Source: Nitrospirota bacterium
Lineage (GTDB): Bacteria; Nitrospirota; Thermodesulfovibrionia; UBA6902
DNA length: 55,387 bases
Reading direction: 5' to 3'
NCBI GenBank assembly: GCA_016222905.1
Contig: JACRPZ010000046.1
Location: 1-55,387, forward strand
This document shows, piece by piece, positions 1-9,636 of this stretch (its first letter is position 1; each line of letters begins with the position of its first letter). The notes below the pieces were generated by a model. It saw only the letters and a program-made list of their open reading frames with translations, was not told the origin of the DNA and did not search any database. The translations under genes and the position numbers were made by a program.

Positions 1-304
1 CGATTTCTCAACGGAGGAGACGAAAAACAGAAATTGTCTCTCGGAAGCTCCAAGACTGAAGTGAAGTCTCTTTGCTTCCTCCAGACAAGACTTATGGAGT
101 GTGCACTTTATACTTGAAAAACTTTTTCATAGATGACGACAAAGGAAACCCAAAAAGAATCAATCCCATTGCCATTTCTTTTATAAGTTTCGCAAATATT
201 TTTATTACCATGTTGACAAAAAACAGCTGTCCTGCTATTTTTATTCTGTTTGTTTTTTCGCGCCTTGAAGTTTCTTCATTTTTATTAAATGGTTAGGAGC
301 TTGG
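1..304. other. Upstream region of the atp operon, no confident gene
   Basis: I see no convincing coding sequence here. Short open frames exist on both strands, for example a 39-codon hydrophobic frame on the minus strand at about 92-211, but none has a good ribosome binding site or a recognisable family. The stretch holds the probable atp promoter and ends in an AGGAG ribosome binding site at about 293-297, just before atpF'. A usual atpI gene is not visible within the window. Confidence 0.5.
213..241 (+). promoter_or_regulatory. Sigma-70-type promoter of the atp operon
   Basis: A perfect TTGACA at 213-218 is followed after 17 bases by TATTTT at 236-241. This is a strong match to the housekeeping consensus. 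Transcription would begin near 248, leaving a leader of about 57 bases before the first atp gene. No other good promoter was seen between here and atpC. Confidence 0.6.
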
Positions 305-724
305 ATGTTAGAACTCAATAAGTGGTTTTTTGCACAATTAGCTAATTTTCTTTTGTTGTTGATAATCCTCAATATTGTCCTTTTCAAGCCTATCTTGCAG
401 CTCTTTAAAGAAAGGGAGAAGCGCACAAAGGGGTCCCTTGACGAGGCAAAGGCCATGGATGCAGAGAAGGACAATATGCTTGCTCAGTTTGACGCAAAAA
501 TAACAGAGGCAAACGAGAAGGCGAGGGGCATTCATGGTGAGCTGAAGAATGAAGGGGCAAGAGTTCAAAAAGAGACATTTGAAGCGGCCCAGAAGGACGC
601 GGCAGCTATCAACATGAAGGCAAAACAGGATCTTGACGCTGTAGTGAAAGAGACAAAGAATAAATTGAGGACGGATGTTAAGGCCTTTTCAGAGAAGATT
701 GTGGAAAAGATGGTGTCTGCATGA
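305..724 (+). CDS. atpF: ATP synthase Fo subunit b' (first b-type subunit)
   Basis: This 139-residue protein starts with a short hydrophobic anchor (about residues 9-27, rich in Leu/Ile) and continues as a charged, Lys/Glu/Ala-rich coiled coil. That is the plan of the b/b' stalk subunits, which hold the F1 head static relative to the membrane. It is the first of two b-type genes, as in organisms with a b/b' heterodimer. ATG start with AGGAG about 8 bases upstream. Its stop overlaps the start of the next gene (ATGA), implying translational coupling. Calling it b' rather than b rests on order and on its shorter length. Confidence 0.85.
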   Translation: MLELNKWFFAQLANFLLLLIILNIVLFKPILQLFKEREKRTKGSLDEAKAMDAEKDNMLAQFDAKITEANEKARGIHGELKNEGARVQKETFEAAQKDAAAINMKAKQDLDAVVKETKNKLRTDVKAFSEKIVEKMVSA

Positions 725-1317
725 AAAGAGCTGCAAAATCCCAAATCACAATGCTCTTCATTTTGACAATCTTTGTAAATCTTATACTTGTTGCATCTGC
801 ATTTGCATTTAGCGGCGGAGGTCACGAAGAGCAGCACTTCACATGGAAAGACTGGCTATGGCCGATTGTTAATTTTGCCATACTCTTTGGCGTTCTTTTC
901 TACTTCGGGCGCAAGCCGGTCAGGGAATTTTTACAGAAGCGCACAGAGTTAATAGAAAAATCAATAAAAGAAGCTGAGGAAGCAAAGGCGCTTTCAAGGA
1001 GGACGCTTGATGAGGTCCAGGCAAAACTGAAAAATACCGACAGCGAAATAAATAAAATACTTGAGAATTCAAAACAGGCCGGCGAGAGAGAAAAAGCGGC
1101 CCTTATTGCCGAGGGCGAACACATCAAGGAGAGGATAATTGAGCAGGCTAAATCAAATATAGATTTTGAACTGGAAAAAGCAAAGAAAGCAATAAAGACC
1201 GAGGCTGCGCTTATGGCGCTTGAGCTTGCTGAGAAGCAGATCAAAGAGAAGCTCGGACAGAAAGAGCAGGAAGGCCTTTTTGATGAATATATCAAGAAAC
1301 TTGAGGTAAAGAATTGA
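721..1317 (+). CDS. atpF: ATP synthase Fo subunit b
   Basis: This 198-residue second b-type subunit has two hydrophobic stretches. The first (about residues 9-29) resembles a signal or extra anchor; the second (about residues 44-62) lies in the usual 'WPIVNFAILFGVLFYFGRKP' anchor position of b subunits. A long charged coiled coil follows and would contact the delta subunit. The N-terminal extension before the standard anchor is typical of some b subunits encoded after a b' gene. It overlaps atpF' upstream by 4 bases and atpH downstream by 4 bases, so the three stalk genes are coupled. Confidence 0.88.
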   Translation: MKRAAKSQITMLFILTIFVNLILVASAFAFSGGGHEEQHFTWKDWLWPIVNFAILFGVLFYFGRKPVREFLQKRTELIEKSIKEAEEAKALSRRTLDEVQAKLKNTDSEINKILENSKQAGEREKAALIAEGEHIKERIIEQAKSNIDFELEKAKKAIKTEAALMALELAEKQIKEKLGQKEQEGLFDEYIKKLEVKN

Positions 1318-1850
1318 ACAAGACCTATGCGGCAAAAAAGCTCAGCAAGGCGCTGATAAATACTGTTGATATTTCAGCAGTGCCCCGTGTGATTGCAGAA
1401 CTTGATGCATTTTCCGGGCTGATTGACGCGGACAAAAGATTTAAGCTCCTCTTCGTAAGCCAGATATTTTCCGAAGACGAAAAGAAGAAGGCGCTTGACC
1501 AGATACTTTCACATATGAAGGCGTCGCCTCAGGGCGCTAAATTCCTGACTTTGATAATTACGCAGGGCGCTGTTACAGCGATTAAAGAGATAATCAACGC
1601 TTCCTTAAATATATATGAGGGAAGAATCGGAAAGGTGACGGCAGAGGTGTCCTCGCCGGTGGCGCTTGATGAAAACTACAGCAACAGGCTTAAAGCAGTG
1701 TTAAAGACGATGACAAACAAAGAGGTTGAGATCGAGAGCAGTATTGATCCGTCGCTTATCGGCGGTTTTATTGTAAAAGTCGGCAGCACTATATATGACA
1801 GCAGCCTTAAAGGACAGCTTCAACTTTTGAAAGCTGAGCTTACAAGATAA
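1314..1850 (+). CDS. atpH: ATP synthase F1 subunit delta
   Basis: The 178-residue length and the C-terminal segment with 'IGGFIVKVGSTIYDSSLKGQ' are characteristic of the delta/OSCP family. Delta joins the b stalk to the top of the alpha3beta3 head. The start is TTG at 1314, overlapping the stop of the b gene (TTGA), so it is probably translated by re-initiation. The family's N-terminal helical domain (about residues 1-105) and C-terminal domain are both present. A 33-base gap separates it from atpA. Confidence 0.92.
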   Translation: MNKTYAAKKLSKALINTVDISAVPRVIAELDAFSGLIDADKRFKLLFVSQIFSEDEKKKALDQILSHMKASPQGAKFLTLIITQGAVTAIKEIINASLNIYEGRIGKVTAEVSSPVALDENYSNRLKAVLKTMTNKEVEIESSIDPSLIGGFIVKVGSTIYDSSLKGQLQLLKAELTR

Positions 1851-1883
1851 ATTACGATTGACAATTATTCGGGGGGTGACTTA

Positions 1884-3401
1884 ATGGAGATTTCAGAGCT
1901 TAAAGCTGAGGAAATAAGTGAATTAATAAAGAGGCAGATCACTGATTTTGAGAAACGTGTTGACGTTAGCGAGGTCGGCACAGTTGTTAAGGTCGGCGAC
2001 GGTATTGCGAAGATATATGGGCTCGATAAGTGCATGGCTTCCGAGCTTCTCGAATTTCCCAATAATGTATTCGGGATGGCGCTGAACCTTGAGACGGATT
2101 CAGTCGGCGCCGTTTTATTCGGCGAAGATACTCTTATCAAGGAAGGCGATCTCGTAAAACGTACAGGGAAGATCATGTCTGTCCCTGTTGGAGAAGCCCT
2201 GCTAGGAAGAGTAGTCAATGCTATCGGCCAGCCTATTGATGGAAAAGGGCCGATCAACTCGACAGAAAGCAGGATAGTTGATGTGGTGGCCCCCGGTATC
2301 ATTGACAGGCAGCCTGTTCGTCAGCCTCTGCAGACTGGAATAAAAGCGGTAGACGCAATGATCCCCGTTGGAAGAGGGCAGAGAGAGCTTATCATCGGTG
2401 ACCGTCAGGTCGGTAAAACCGCGATAGGCATTGACGCCATTATCAACCAGAAGGGCGGAGACGTTTTATGTATATATGTTGCTATCGGTCAGAAGCGTTC
2501 CAACGTTGTCCGTGTTGCCAAAAAACTCGAAGAAGCAGGCGCGCTGGAGCACACAATTATTGTTTCAGCTACGGCGAGTGAGCCCGCTCCGCTTCAGTAC
2601 ATTGCTCCCTATACAGGATGTACGATGGGAGAATACTTCAGGGACAAGGGCAAACACGCATTGATCGTATATGATGACCTTAGTAAACAGGCGACTGCAT
2701 ACAGGCAGCTTTCGCTGCTGCTCAGGCGTCCTCCGGGACGTGAGGCCTTCCCCGGAGACGTTTTTTATCTCCATTCAAGACTGCTTGAAAGGGCGGCAAA
2801 ACTTTCTGATAAACTCGGAGGCGGTTCGCTTACGGCGCTCCCGATCATTGAGACACAGGCGGGCGACGTGTCCGGTTATATTCCGACAAACGTTATCTCA
2901 ATCACGGACGGCCAGATTTACCTTGAGCCGGAGCTATTCTACGCCGGCGTTAGACCCGCGGTTAACGTCGGTCTTTCGGTCAGCCGTGTCGGCGGCGCGG
3001 CACAGACAAAGGCGATGAAGCAGGTGGCGGGAACTCTCAGGCTCGACCTTGCTCAGTTCAGGGAAATGGCTGCGTTCGCCCAGTTTGGCTCCGATCTCGA
3101 TAAAGCGACCCTCTCTCAGATAGAGCGGGGCAAGAGAATGGTTGAACTCCTGAAGCAGGGACAGTATGTTCCTATGACCATGCAGGACCAGGTCATTGTC
3201 CTGTTTGCCGGAACACAGGGCTATCTTGATGATATCCCGGTTGAAGCCGTCAAGAAATTTGAAGAGGAGTTCGTGAAGTTCATGCGCGTATCAAAGGATG
3301 ATATCCGCAAGGAACTCGGTGAGAAGAAGGCGATTGACGACAGCCTGAAAGCAAAACTGGTTCAGGCCATAGAAGAATTCAAGAAAGGATTTCACGCATA
3401 A
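1884..3401 (+). CDS. atpA: ATP synthase F1 subunit alpha
   Basis: A 505-residue non-catalytic nucleotide-binding subunit of the F1 head. The P-loop GDRQVGKT lies at residues 172-179, and the alpha signature [14 protein letters not shown] appears near residues 363-376. The N-terminal beta-barrel and C-terminal helical domain are full length compared with family members of about 500-510 residues. The ATG is preceded by a GGGGGG-rich ribosome binding site at about 1870-1876. It is in an operon with the stalk genes upstream and atpG downstream after a repeat-filled 69-base gap. Confidence 0.97.
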   Translation: MEISELKAEEISELIKRQITDFEKRVDVSEVGTVVKVGDGIAKIYGLDKCMASELLEFPNNVFGMALNLETDSVGAVLFGEDTLIKEGDLVKRTGKIMSVPVGEALLGRVVNAIGQPIDGKGPINSTESRIVDVVAPGIIDRQPVRQPLQTGIKAVDAMIPVGRGQRELIIGDRQVGKTAIGIDAIINQKGGDVLCIYVAIGQKRSNVVRVAKKLEEAGALEHTIIVSATASEPAPLQYIAPYTGCTMGEYFRDKGKHALIVYDDLSKQATAYRQLSLLLRRPPGREAFPGDVFYLHSRLLERAAKLSDKLGGGSLTALPIIETQAGDVSGYIPTNVISITDGQIYLEPELFYAGVRPAVNVGLSVSRVGGAAQTKAMKQVAGTLRLDLAQFREMAAFAQFGSDLDKATLSQIERGKRMVELLKQGQYVPMTMQDQVIVLFAGTQGYLDDIPVEAVKKFEEEFVKFMRVSKDDIRKELGEKKAIDDSLKAKLVQAIEEFKKGFHA

Positions 3402-3408
3402 AAAGAAG

Positions 3409-3470
3409 TTGTTAGAAATTAGTTGTTAGTTTTTAGACTGACAACTGACAACTGACAACTGACAACTGAT
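3409..3470. repeat. ACAACTG heptamer array with inverted arm before atpG
   Basis: Four perfect tandem copies of ACAACTG occupy 3441-3468 and run straight into the atpG start codon at 3471. A GTTGTTAG-type inverted counterpart sits at about 3409-3430, so the spacer could fold into a stem. No Shine-Dalgarno sequence is visible between the array and the ATG. This is one of three different repeat families found in spacers of the atp operon. Confidence 0.8.
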
Positions 3471-4349
3471 ATGGCTACGTTACGGGACATTAAAATACGG
3501 ATTAAGGCGGTCCAGAACACCCAGAAGATCACCAAGGCCATGAAGATGGTCTCTGCCTCAAAGCTGAGAAAGGTGCAGAACCGGATGCTCGATCTGAGGC
3601 CATACGCGGAGAAGATGCGCGGGGTACTTATGAACCTTGCCAAAGGAGCGGACAGTGAGTCCCATCCATTGTTGGCCTGCAGGCCCAGGAAGACTGTGGA
3701 GGTTTTGGTAATCACTTCCGACAGGGGGCTCTGCGGGGCCTTTAATACAAATATCCTGAAGGCTGCACAAAAGTTTATTGACGAACATACAAAAAATGGG
3801 TTCCATGTAAGCATCAGCACTGTAGGGAAGAAAGCAAGGGATTATTTTAAAAGAAGGGGCGTTGCTACCCGGCATTCATGGACAGGCATTTCAGGGAATG
3901 TGAGGTTCTCAAACGCTCAGGAGATAGCAAAAGACGTAAAAGATAATTTTATAAATGAGACGATTGACGAGGTGACCGTGGTGTTCAACGCCTTCAAATC
4001 CATGGCTACGCAGACCGTGACAGTTGCGCATCTGCTTCCGCTCTCTCCTGAAGAAGATGGGAAGGAAGGGGCTGCTTCAGGAGCAGCTGTTGATTTTATT
4101 TATGAGCCTTCAGTGGAGGCAATCTTTGACGAACTGATACCGAGGAATATTGATATACAGATTTTCAGGGCGCTCCTTGAGAGCTCGGCGGCTGAGGAGG
4201 CCGCAAGGATGTCTGCTATGGAGAACGCGACAAAGAGCTGCAGTGAAATGGTCGGCTCACTTACGCTCAAGTTCAATAAAGCCAGACAGGCAGCCATTAC
4301 AGGTGAGTTAATGGATATCGTAGGCGGTGTTGAGGCGTTGAAAGGATAG
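3471..4349 (+). CDS. atpG: ATP synthase F1 subunit gamma
   Basis: The 292-residue rotor shaft of F1. The N-terminus 'ATLRDIKIRIKAVQNTQKIT' and the C-terminal helix 'NATKSCSEMVGSLTLKFNKARQ' followed by ITGELMDIVGG are the hallmark ends of gamma, which form the coiled coil inside the alpha3beta3 ring. Length is normal. The ATG at 3471 follows directly on a heptamer repeat array with no clear ribosome binding site, so translation efficiency may depend on upstream coupling or on the structure of the spacer. Confidence 0.95.
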   Translation: MATLRDIKIRIKAVQNTQKITKAMKMVSASKLRKVQNRMLDLRPYAEKMRGVLMNLAKGADSESHPLLACRPRKTVEVLVITSDRGLCGAFNTNILKAAQKFIDEHTKNGFHVSISTVGKKARDYFKRRGVATRHSWTGISGNVRFSNAQEIAKDVKDNFINETIDEVTVVFNAFKSMATQTVTVAHLLPLSPEEDGKEGAASGAAVDFIYEPSVEAIFDELIPRNIDIQIFRALLESSAAEEAARMSAMENATKSCSEMVGSLTLKFNKARQAAITGELMDIVGGVEALKG

Positions 4350-4351
4350 TA

Positions 4352-4445
4352 AACAGTAGTTAGCAGTAAGTAGTAAGCAGTTAAGGGAAGAGACATAAAG
4401 ATGCTTGCATTTCCTAACTACTAACTACTGTCTACTATCTACAAA
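4352..4445. repeat. AGTAGT-type inverted repeat between atpG and atpD
   Basis: The atpG-atpD spacer starts with AGTAGTTAGCAGTAAGTAGTAAG-like sequence (4356 on) and ends with its approximate complement CTAACTACTAACTACTGTC (about 4415-4435). The two halves could form a long imperfect hairpin. Its sequence is unrelated to the heptamer array before atpG, but it has the same low-complexity, inverted style. Confidence 0.7.
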
Positions 4446-4469
4446 ATGATAAAAAAATGGAGGACATAG

Positions 4470-5885
<1,416 letters not shown>

Positions 5886-5889
5886 GAAA

Positions 5890-5975
5890 AAGAATAAATC
5901 CACAGATTACGCAGATTACACAGATAACTAATGAAGGCAAATCTGTGAAATCTGCGGATAATAAATCTTAGAGGA
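5890..5975. repeat. CACAGATTACGCAGATTACACAG-type inverted repeat
   Basis: The atpD-atpC spacer contains tandem imperfect units of CACAGATTACGCAGATTA (from about 5900), and then an inverted counterpart reading AATCTGTGAAATCTGCGGA at about 5940-5959. Repeats of this wording are known as dispersed intergenic elements in various bacteria. A related CACAGAG-type element lies between cdsA and dxr in this window. Confidence 0.7.
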
Positions 5976-5981
5976 TTATAA

Positions 5982-6386
5982 ATGGCTGATAAACTGACGT
6001 TAGACATTGTAACACCATACGGGCTTGTTTTCACGGATCAGGTTGATGAGGTAGTCGCCGCAGGCAGCGAGGGTGAATTCGGTGTCCTGCCTCATCATGC
6101 GAGGTTCCTTACCACGCTTAAGATCGGGATGCTTACCTATAAAAAAGGCACTGAGACGGGATATATTTTTGTAAGCGGAGGATATGCCGAAGTCGGCCCT
6201 GACAAGGTTGTGATACTTGCCGACAGCGCTACAAAGGCCGCTGATATTGATGTTGAAAGGGCACGTGAAGCAAAGAAACGCGCTGAAGAGAGACTTAAAC
6301 AGAAGGATAAATTTGATGAAGCAAGGGCAGAAGCAGCCCTCAATAGAGCAATAGCAAGAATACATATAGCGGAAAAAACAAAATAG
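5982..6386 (+). CDS. atpC: ATP synthase F1 subunit epsilon
   Basis: The 134-residue epsilon subunit. The N-terminal beta-sandwich begins 'KLTLDIVTPYGLVFTDQVDEV' and contains GEFGVLPHHARFLTTLKIG, the signature that contacts the c-ring and gamma. A C-terminal helical hairpin (about residues 88-134) can inhibit ATP hydrolysis in homologues. ATG start with a GAGG ribosome binding site about 9 bases upstream. It closes the atp operon. Confidence 0.95.
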   Translation: MADKLTLDIVTPYGLVFTDQVDEVVAAGSEGEFGVLPHHARFLTTLKIGMLTYKKGTETGYIFVSGGYAEVGPDKVVILADSATKAADIDVERAREAKKRAEERLKQKDKFDEARAEAALNRAIARIHIAEKTK

Positions 6387-6413
6387 CCTTATCTGCTTTA
6401 GCTCTCCTTATTG

Positions 6414-7070
6414 ATGTTAAAACTTCTCATCTTCGATCTTGACGGCACGCTTGCAGACACAAGCCTTGATATTGCCGATGCCGTAAACTATGCTATTGAG
6501 CCGCTTGGAAAGGGCCCTTATTCTGTTGAAGAAATCAAGGCGATGGTCGGCTCAGGAATAACAAATCTCATGCGTTCCTTGATTCCTTCTGAATCATCAA
6601 TTTCCGAAGAACATATCATAAAAAGGTTTCTTGAATATTACTCTGAACACCTCCTTGACAACACGAAAGCCTATCCTCACGTAAAAGAGATCCTTTTAAA
6701 GATAGGTGGATGTTATAAGAAAGCCGTAATATCCAACAAGAGAGAAGGCTTCTCAAGAGAGATAATGGAGGGTATAGGTATTTTGCAGTTTTTTGACATA
6801 GTCCTTGGCAGCGACAGCGTCAGGGAGCAGAAGCCGTCTCCTGTTCCGCTGCTTGAGGTTATGAAGAGATTCGGGGCTGCAAAAGATGAAGCTGTCATGA
6901 TAGGCGACAGCAGTTATGATATTGAAGCTGCCAGAGCCGCTGGCATAAAGGTGATTGCAGTTACATACGGCTTCCGTTCGAGGGAAACTCTGAAAGATGC
7001 TGATTATATAATTGACAATTTTGATGAATTAGTAAAGATCATCCCTCAAATACATGAATCCAAACCCTGA
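6414..7070 (+). CDS. gph: HAD-family phosphatase, phosphoglycolate phosphatase-like
   Basis: A 218-residue haloacid dehalogenase-like hydrolase. Motif I FDLDGTLADT at the N-terminus carries the nucleophilic Asp; the conserved Lys lies in REQKPSPVPLLEVMKRFG; motif IV is MIGDSSYDIEAARAAG. The helical cap (about residues 20-85) and length match Gph, which removes phosphate from 2-phosphoglycolate, but pyrophosphatase PpaX and other HAD members look alike. I prefer ATG 6414 over an in-frame TTG at 6411. It follows atpC by 27 bases and may be read through from that operon. Its end overlaps the trmN6-like remnant. Confidence 0.8.
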   Translation: MLKLLIFDLDGTLADTSLDIADAVNYAIEPLGKGPYSVEEIKAMVGSGITNLMRSLIPSESSISEEHIIKRFLEYYSEHLLDNTKAYPHVKEILLKIGGCYKKAVISNKREGFSREIMEGIGILQFFDIVLGSDSVREQKPSPVPLLEVMKRFGAAKDEAVMIGDSSYDIEAARAAGIKVIAVTYGFRSRETLKDADYIIDNFDELVKIIPQIHESKP

Positions 7071-7161
7071 TGAAACCCTTGACATCATTAAAGGGGTAAA
7101 ACTCTTTCAGTCAAAGAGGGGCTATCGCTTCAGTATGGATGCTGTTCTGCTTGAGAACTGA
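7054..7161 (+). pseudogene. Truncated tRNA1(Val) A37 N6-methyltransferase (TrmN6/YfiC-like)
   Basis: Thirty-five codons from ATG 7054 give a protein starting MNPNPDETLD and ending GYRFSMDAVLLEN before TGA 7159-7161. DETLD...GYRFS.DAVLL is the conserved N-terminus of the TrmN6 (YfiC) SAM-dependent methyltransferases, which are normally about 240 residues. Everything from the SAM-binding motif onward is missing, and I find no continuation in any frame downstream. It overlaps gph by 17 bases, the arrangement expected for a former operon partner, so the gene was probably cut by a deletion whose far end lies near 7161. Confidence 0.75.
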
Positions 7162-7229
7162 AGCTTTTTTCGTCTTTTCAACTTTTTTACGAAAGAACCA
7201 TCTTTTTCGAGTCCCTGTTGTCGAGTCCC

Positions 7230-7258
7230 TTGACAGTAAAGTGTGTATTATGTATCAT
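7230..7258 (+). promoter_or_regulatory. Promoter of the small Tyr-rich protein gene
   Basis: TTGACA at 7230-7235 and TATCAT at 7253-7258 are separated by 17 bases. Transcription would begin near 7265 and leave a leader of roughly 135 bases before the ATG at 7401. The leader has no long open frame and could hold regulatory structure. Confidence 0.55.
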
Positions 7259-7400
7259 TTGAGCATAATCTTTGAGTCGGTTCACGAGGAATTGTTTGAA
7301 GGGGGGTGAGGACAAAAAACAGCTATCGATCTGTTCATTGTTGAGACAGGCAAAGATCAAAAATAAACAATAGATAAATTATTTTTGAAAGGAGGAAATT

Positions 7401-7718
7401 ATGAAGAGAATTGTCTTAGTAGTTGCTATGGCATTAATGCTGTGTATGAGCGCCAATATGGCTGAAGCTTACGTATGGGGTACCGATTACCCCTATACCG
7501 GGGATTTTACCACGATTTATGACCGGTACAGCTGGGATTACTATAACCATCTGAATCTGACTTATAACTGGGGAAATGCGACCGCTTCCGCCACCGAAAT
7601 TGATCCTAACGGGGTCCCGGGGGCGTATTATTGGGCAGACTATTACCCCGCTTATTTCGATCTGTATGTCTCGTTTGATGGTTATAACTGGTACTATTAC
7701 GGATATTACTACATGTAA
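7401..7718 (+). CDS. Small secreted Tyr/Trp-rich protein of unknown function
   Basis: A 105-residue protein with a clear Sec signal peptide (hydrophobic core about residues 4-20, probable cleavage after AEA at residue 23). The mature part is strikingly aromatic: repeated Tyr and Trp in patterns such as YDRYSWDYYNHLNLTYNWG, and a terminus ending in YYYGYYYM. I recognise no family. The strong AAAGGAGG ribosome binding site, its own consensus promoter and a strong downstream hairpin suggest high expression. An aromatic-rich surface or matrix protein is a guess. It stands alone, convergent with the gspC-like gene. Confidence 0.7.
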   Translation: MKRIVLVVAMALMLCMSANMAEAYVWGTDYPYTGDFTTIYDRYSWDYYNHLNLTYNWGNATASATEIDPNGVPGAYYWADYYPAYFDLYVSFDGYNWYYYGYYYM

Positions 7719-7758
7719 CAGCTTTGCCTGTCTGTTAGAAATAGGCGAAAAAAATAGC

Positions 7759-7797
7759 ATAACAGGGGATGTCCTTTAAAAAGACATCCCCTGTTAT
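7759..7797. terminator. Strong intrinsic terminator between convergent genes
   Basis: A perfect 15-bp stem (arms 7759-7773 and 7783-7797) encloses a 9-base loop. On the minus strand the stem is followed by a run of T (complement of the A-run at 7749-7754), so it ends transcription of the minus-strand gspC-like gene well. On the plus strand the T-tail is weak, but the hairpin lies just behind the Tyr-rich gene. Confidence 0.85.
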
Positions 7798-7798
7798 G

Positions 7799-8515
7799 TT
7801 ATTGGGGGACTGTCTGTTTTTTTATAAGGTCATGAAACATATCTTTCAGTTGGGGCGGCACTTTGTCCCTCAGCTCAGGAGGCATTTCTTTGATAATTAC
7901 TCCCGGAGGCAATCCGCTGCCGGCAGGTTTTTCCTCAAGAATTGAATTTAGGTCTTTTGTCTCCTCTATGGCCGGAGCAATAGTCACCTGTGCGATCTGC
8001 CCTCTTGATGGCTGGGTGTCGGATATTTTTACCTCGATTCTGTCTTCACCTCTGACCATAAACACCCTGTCATGATGAATTTCTGCCAGTGTATAATTGT
8101 TCAAAGATTTTCCCAGCAATACCGTCTGCTGCCTCTTTCCTCTCCCCGGACTGCTGTATGGGGCGTTCCGTTCTTCCATGTATGCGATAGCTGCCGTATC
8201 AGTTATTAAGGTGCCATAGAGTACAAACTCAGGTTTTACTGTGAGTTGTGTGTCTTTTGTTTCTGCCGGTATCTTCCTTTCAGGATGAAAAAGGCTCTGG
8301 TCTGAAACAATAAGATATTCCGTTGCAGGAGGGGACTGAAACCGGTCCCCCGCTGAAATAGTGTGCTGAGGTGTGCCAATTTTTTGCGCAGTCTGCGGGA
8401 GTGCTGTTTTCTCCCCGAGCGCAGGCAACAAATAGGAATTTGCTGATATATAAATTGCGCCCAGCAGGAACAGATTGAGCACATTTATGTGTCTTGTCAC
8501 GGATTTTATCATCAT
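7799..8515 (-). CDS. GspC-like protein (type II secretion inner-membrane component), orphan
   Basis: About 238 residues. An N-terminal membrane anchor (about residues 8-27) is followed by a periplasmic part containing 'PEFVLYGTLITDTAAIAYME' and 'LNNYTLAEIHHDRVFMVRGE'. This pattern (L-x-G-T...A-x-I...Y-x-L-x-x-I...D-x-V) matches the homology-region domain of GspC, which links the secretion ATPase platform to the GspD secretin. A Pro-rich tail replaces the usual PDZ or coiled-coil end. No other gsp genes lie nearby, which is unusual, so a role with a distant type II or type IV pilus system is only inferred. I chose ATG 8515; an in-frame TTG at 8524 is also possible. Confidence 0.55.
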   Translation of the reverse strand: MMIKSVTRHINVLNLFLLGAIYISANSYLLPALGEKTALPQTAQKIGTPQHTISAGDRFQSPPATEYLIVSDQSLFHPERKIPAETKDTQLTVKPEFVLYGTLITDTAAIAYMEERNAPYSSPGRGKRQQTVLLGKSLNNYTLAEIHHDRVFMVRGEDRIEVKISDTQPSRGQIAQVTIAPAIEETKDLNSILEEKPAGSGLPPGVIIKEMPPELRDKVPPQLKDMFHDLIKKQTVPQ

Positions 8516-8720
8516 AGTCAACAATTGCCGATATAAGTATACAACAACAGGCCCGCATGCCGCCTTGTCTCTCTTCTAACAATTGCACCACAGCGTTGAT
8601 GAAGTTGCAATATTTTATCATTTTATTGTTTAGATGGGAACTGTTTTTTATGGATTTTTCAACAGCCTGTTGTTGCTTGCATAAGGGTAAAATATTGACC
8701 AAAATTTAATACTCAGGTTA

Positions 8721-8749
8721 TTGACTCTTTTGTCCGATTCATATATATT
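8721..8749 (+). promoter_or_regulatory. Promoter of the LysM-NlpC/P60 gene
   Basis: TTGACT at 8721-8726 and TATATT at 8744-8749 have a 17-base spacer. The predicted start near 8756 leaves a leader of about 30 bases. It faces away from the gspC-like gene, so the 270-base gap is a divergent control region. Confidence 0.55.
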
Positions 8750-8787
8750 GTTATGGACACAAGGAAATGTCCAAAGGATAAAATAAT

Positions 8788-9546
8788 ATGAGATTATCTT
8801 TTTTATTTACAGTCTTATTCTCTGTCATACTGATAAGCACTCAGGCTTTGGCGGATAAGATATATACTGTCAAGAAGGGGGACAGCCTTTATAATATATC
8901 CAAAAAATTCAAAACCAAAGTTGAGGCTATCAGCGAGGCTAATAAACTTGGTTCCAGCAAACTGTCTCCCGGCACAGAGTTAATAATCCCCTCCAAGGAA
9001 GCTCGAAAAGAAGACGCTGCTGAGATAAATGTGTTGCCCTCAATAAACACCAAGGCTGACAATACGAAGGATACTGAAAAAATCAAAGAGATAATTAACG
9101 CTCCTGAACCTCAGCGTTCAAAGCTGAAGGAGTTTCTGGTTTTTATCGCTCAGCAGACGATAGGGATCCCCTACAGGTTTGGAAGCAATACTTTTTTAGC
9201 TACGGATTGTTCTGGATATGTGCAGAACGTTTTCAGTCTTCTGGGCATAAATATCCCAAGGAGCGCGCGGGAACAATTTCATTTCGGCGAAGCTGTAGAC
9301 AAAGGAGACCTTTCCATAGGAGATCTTGTTTTTTTCAGAACTTATGCATCATTTCCTTCACATGTGGGAATTTATCTTGGCAATAATCTTTTCATACACG
9401 CATCAACACTTGGCAAAAAGGTGACCATTGACAGCCTTGCAATGCCATACTTCGTAAAAAGATTCATAGGCGCAAAAAGGCTGCCGGGGCTTGATGAAGT
9501 GAGCGCCGGTGATTTCCAAGAATCATTAGAAACAGCTATCCGCTGA
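8788..9546 (+). CDS. Secreted LysM + NlpC/P60 peptidoglycan endopeptidase
   Basis: A 252-residue cell-wall hydrolase. It has a signal peptide (about residues 1-22), one LysM peptidoglycan-binding domain (about residues 25-68, YTVKKGDSLYNISKKF), a charged linker, and a C-terminal NlpC/P60 domain. The catalytic Cys is C141 in DCSGY, the His is H192 in SHVGIYLG, and H204 fits the third catalytic position. The family cleaves D-Glu/meso-diaminopimelate bonds in peptide stems. All key residues are present, so it should be active. It is transcribed alone from its own promoter. Confidence 0.88.
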   Translation: MRLSFLFTVLFSVILISTQALADKIYTVKKGDSLYNISKKFKTKVEAISEANKLGSSKLSPGTELIIPSKEARKEDAAEINVLPSINTKADNTKDTEKIKEIINAPEPQRSKLKEFLVFIAQQTIGIPYRFGSNTFLATDCSGYVQNVFSLLGINIPRSAREQFHFGEAVDKGDLSIGDLVFFRTYASFPSHVGIYLGNNLFIHASTLGKKVTIDSLAMPYFVKRFIGAKRLPGLDEVSAGDFQESLETAIR

Positions 9547-9636
9547 TCCCCGGTTATAGTCACCATCATGCCTTCCATTGAGTAAACCGTTGTCGTTAAT
9601 AACGCAGGATACGGATTTTTTGATAAAATAGTACTC

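Noticed and set aside
72-296. 74-codon open frame before atpF'
   Set aside because: It spans the atp promoter, has no ribosome binding site, and its composition is random; it is not a credible atpI.
3441-3468. Possible CRISPR-like array (four tandem units)
   Set aside because: Units are 7 bases with no spacers; a simple tandem repeat. No cas genes are present.
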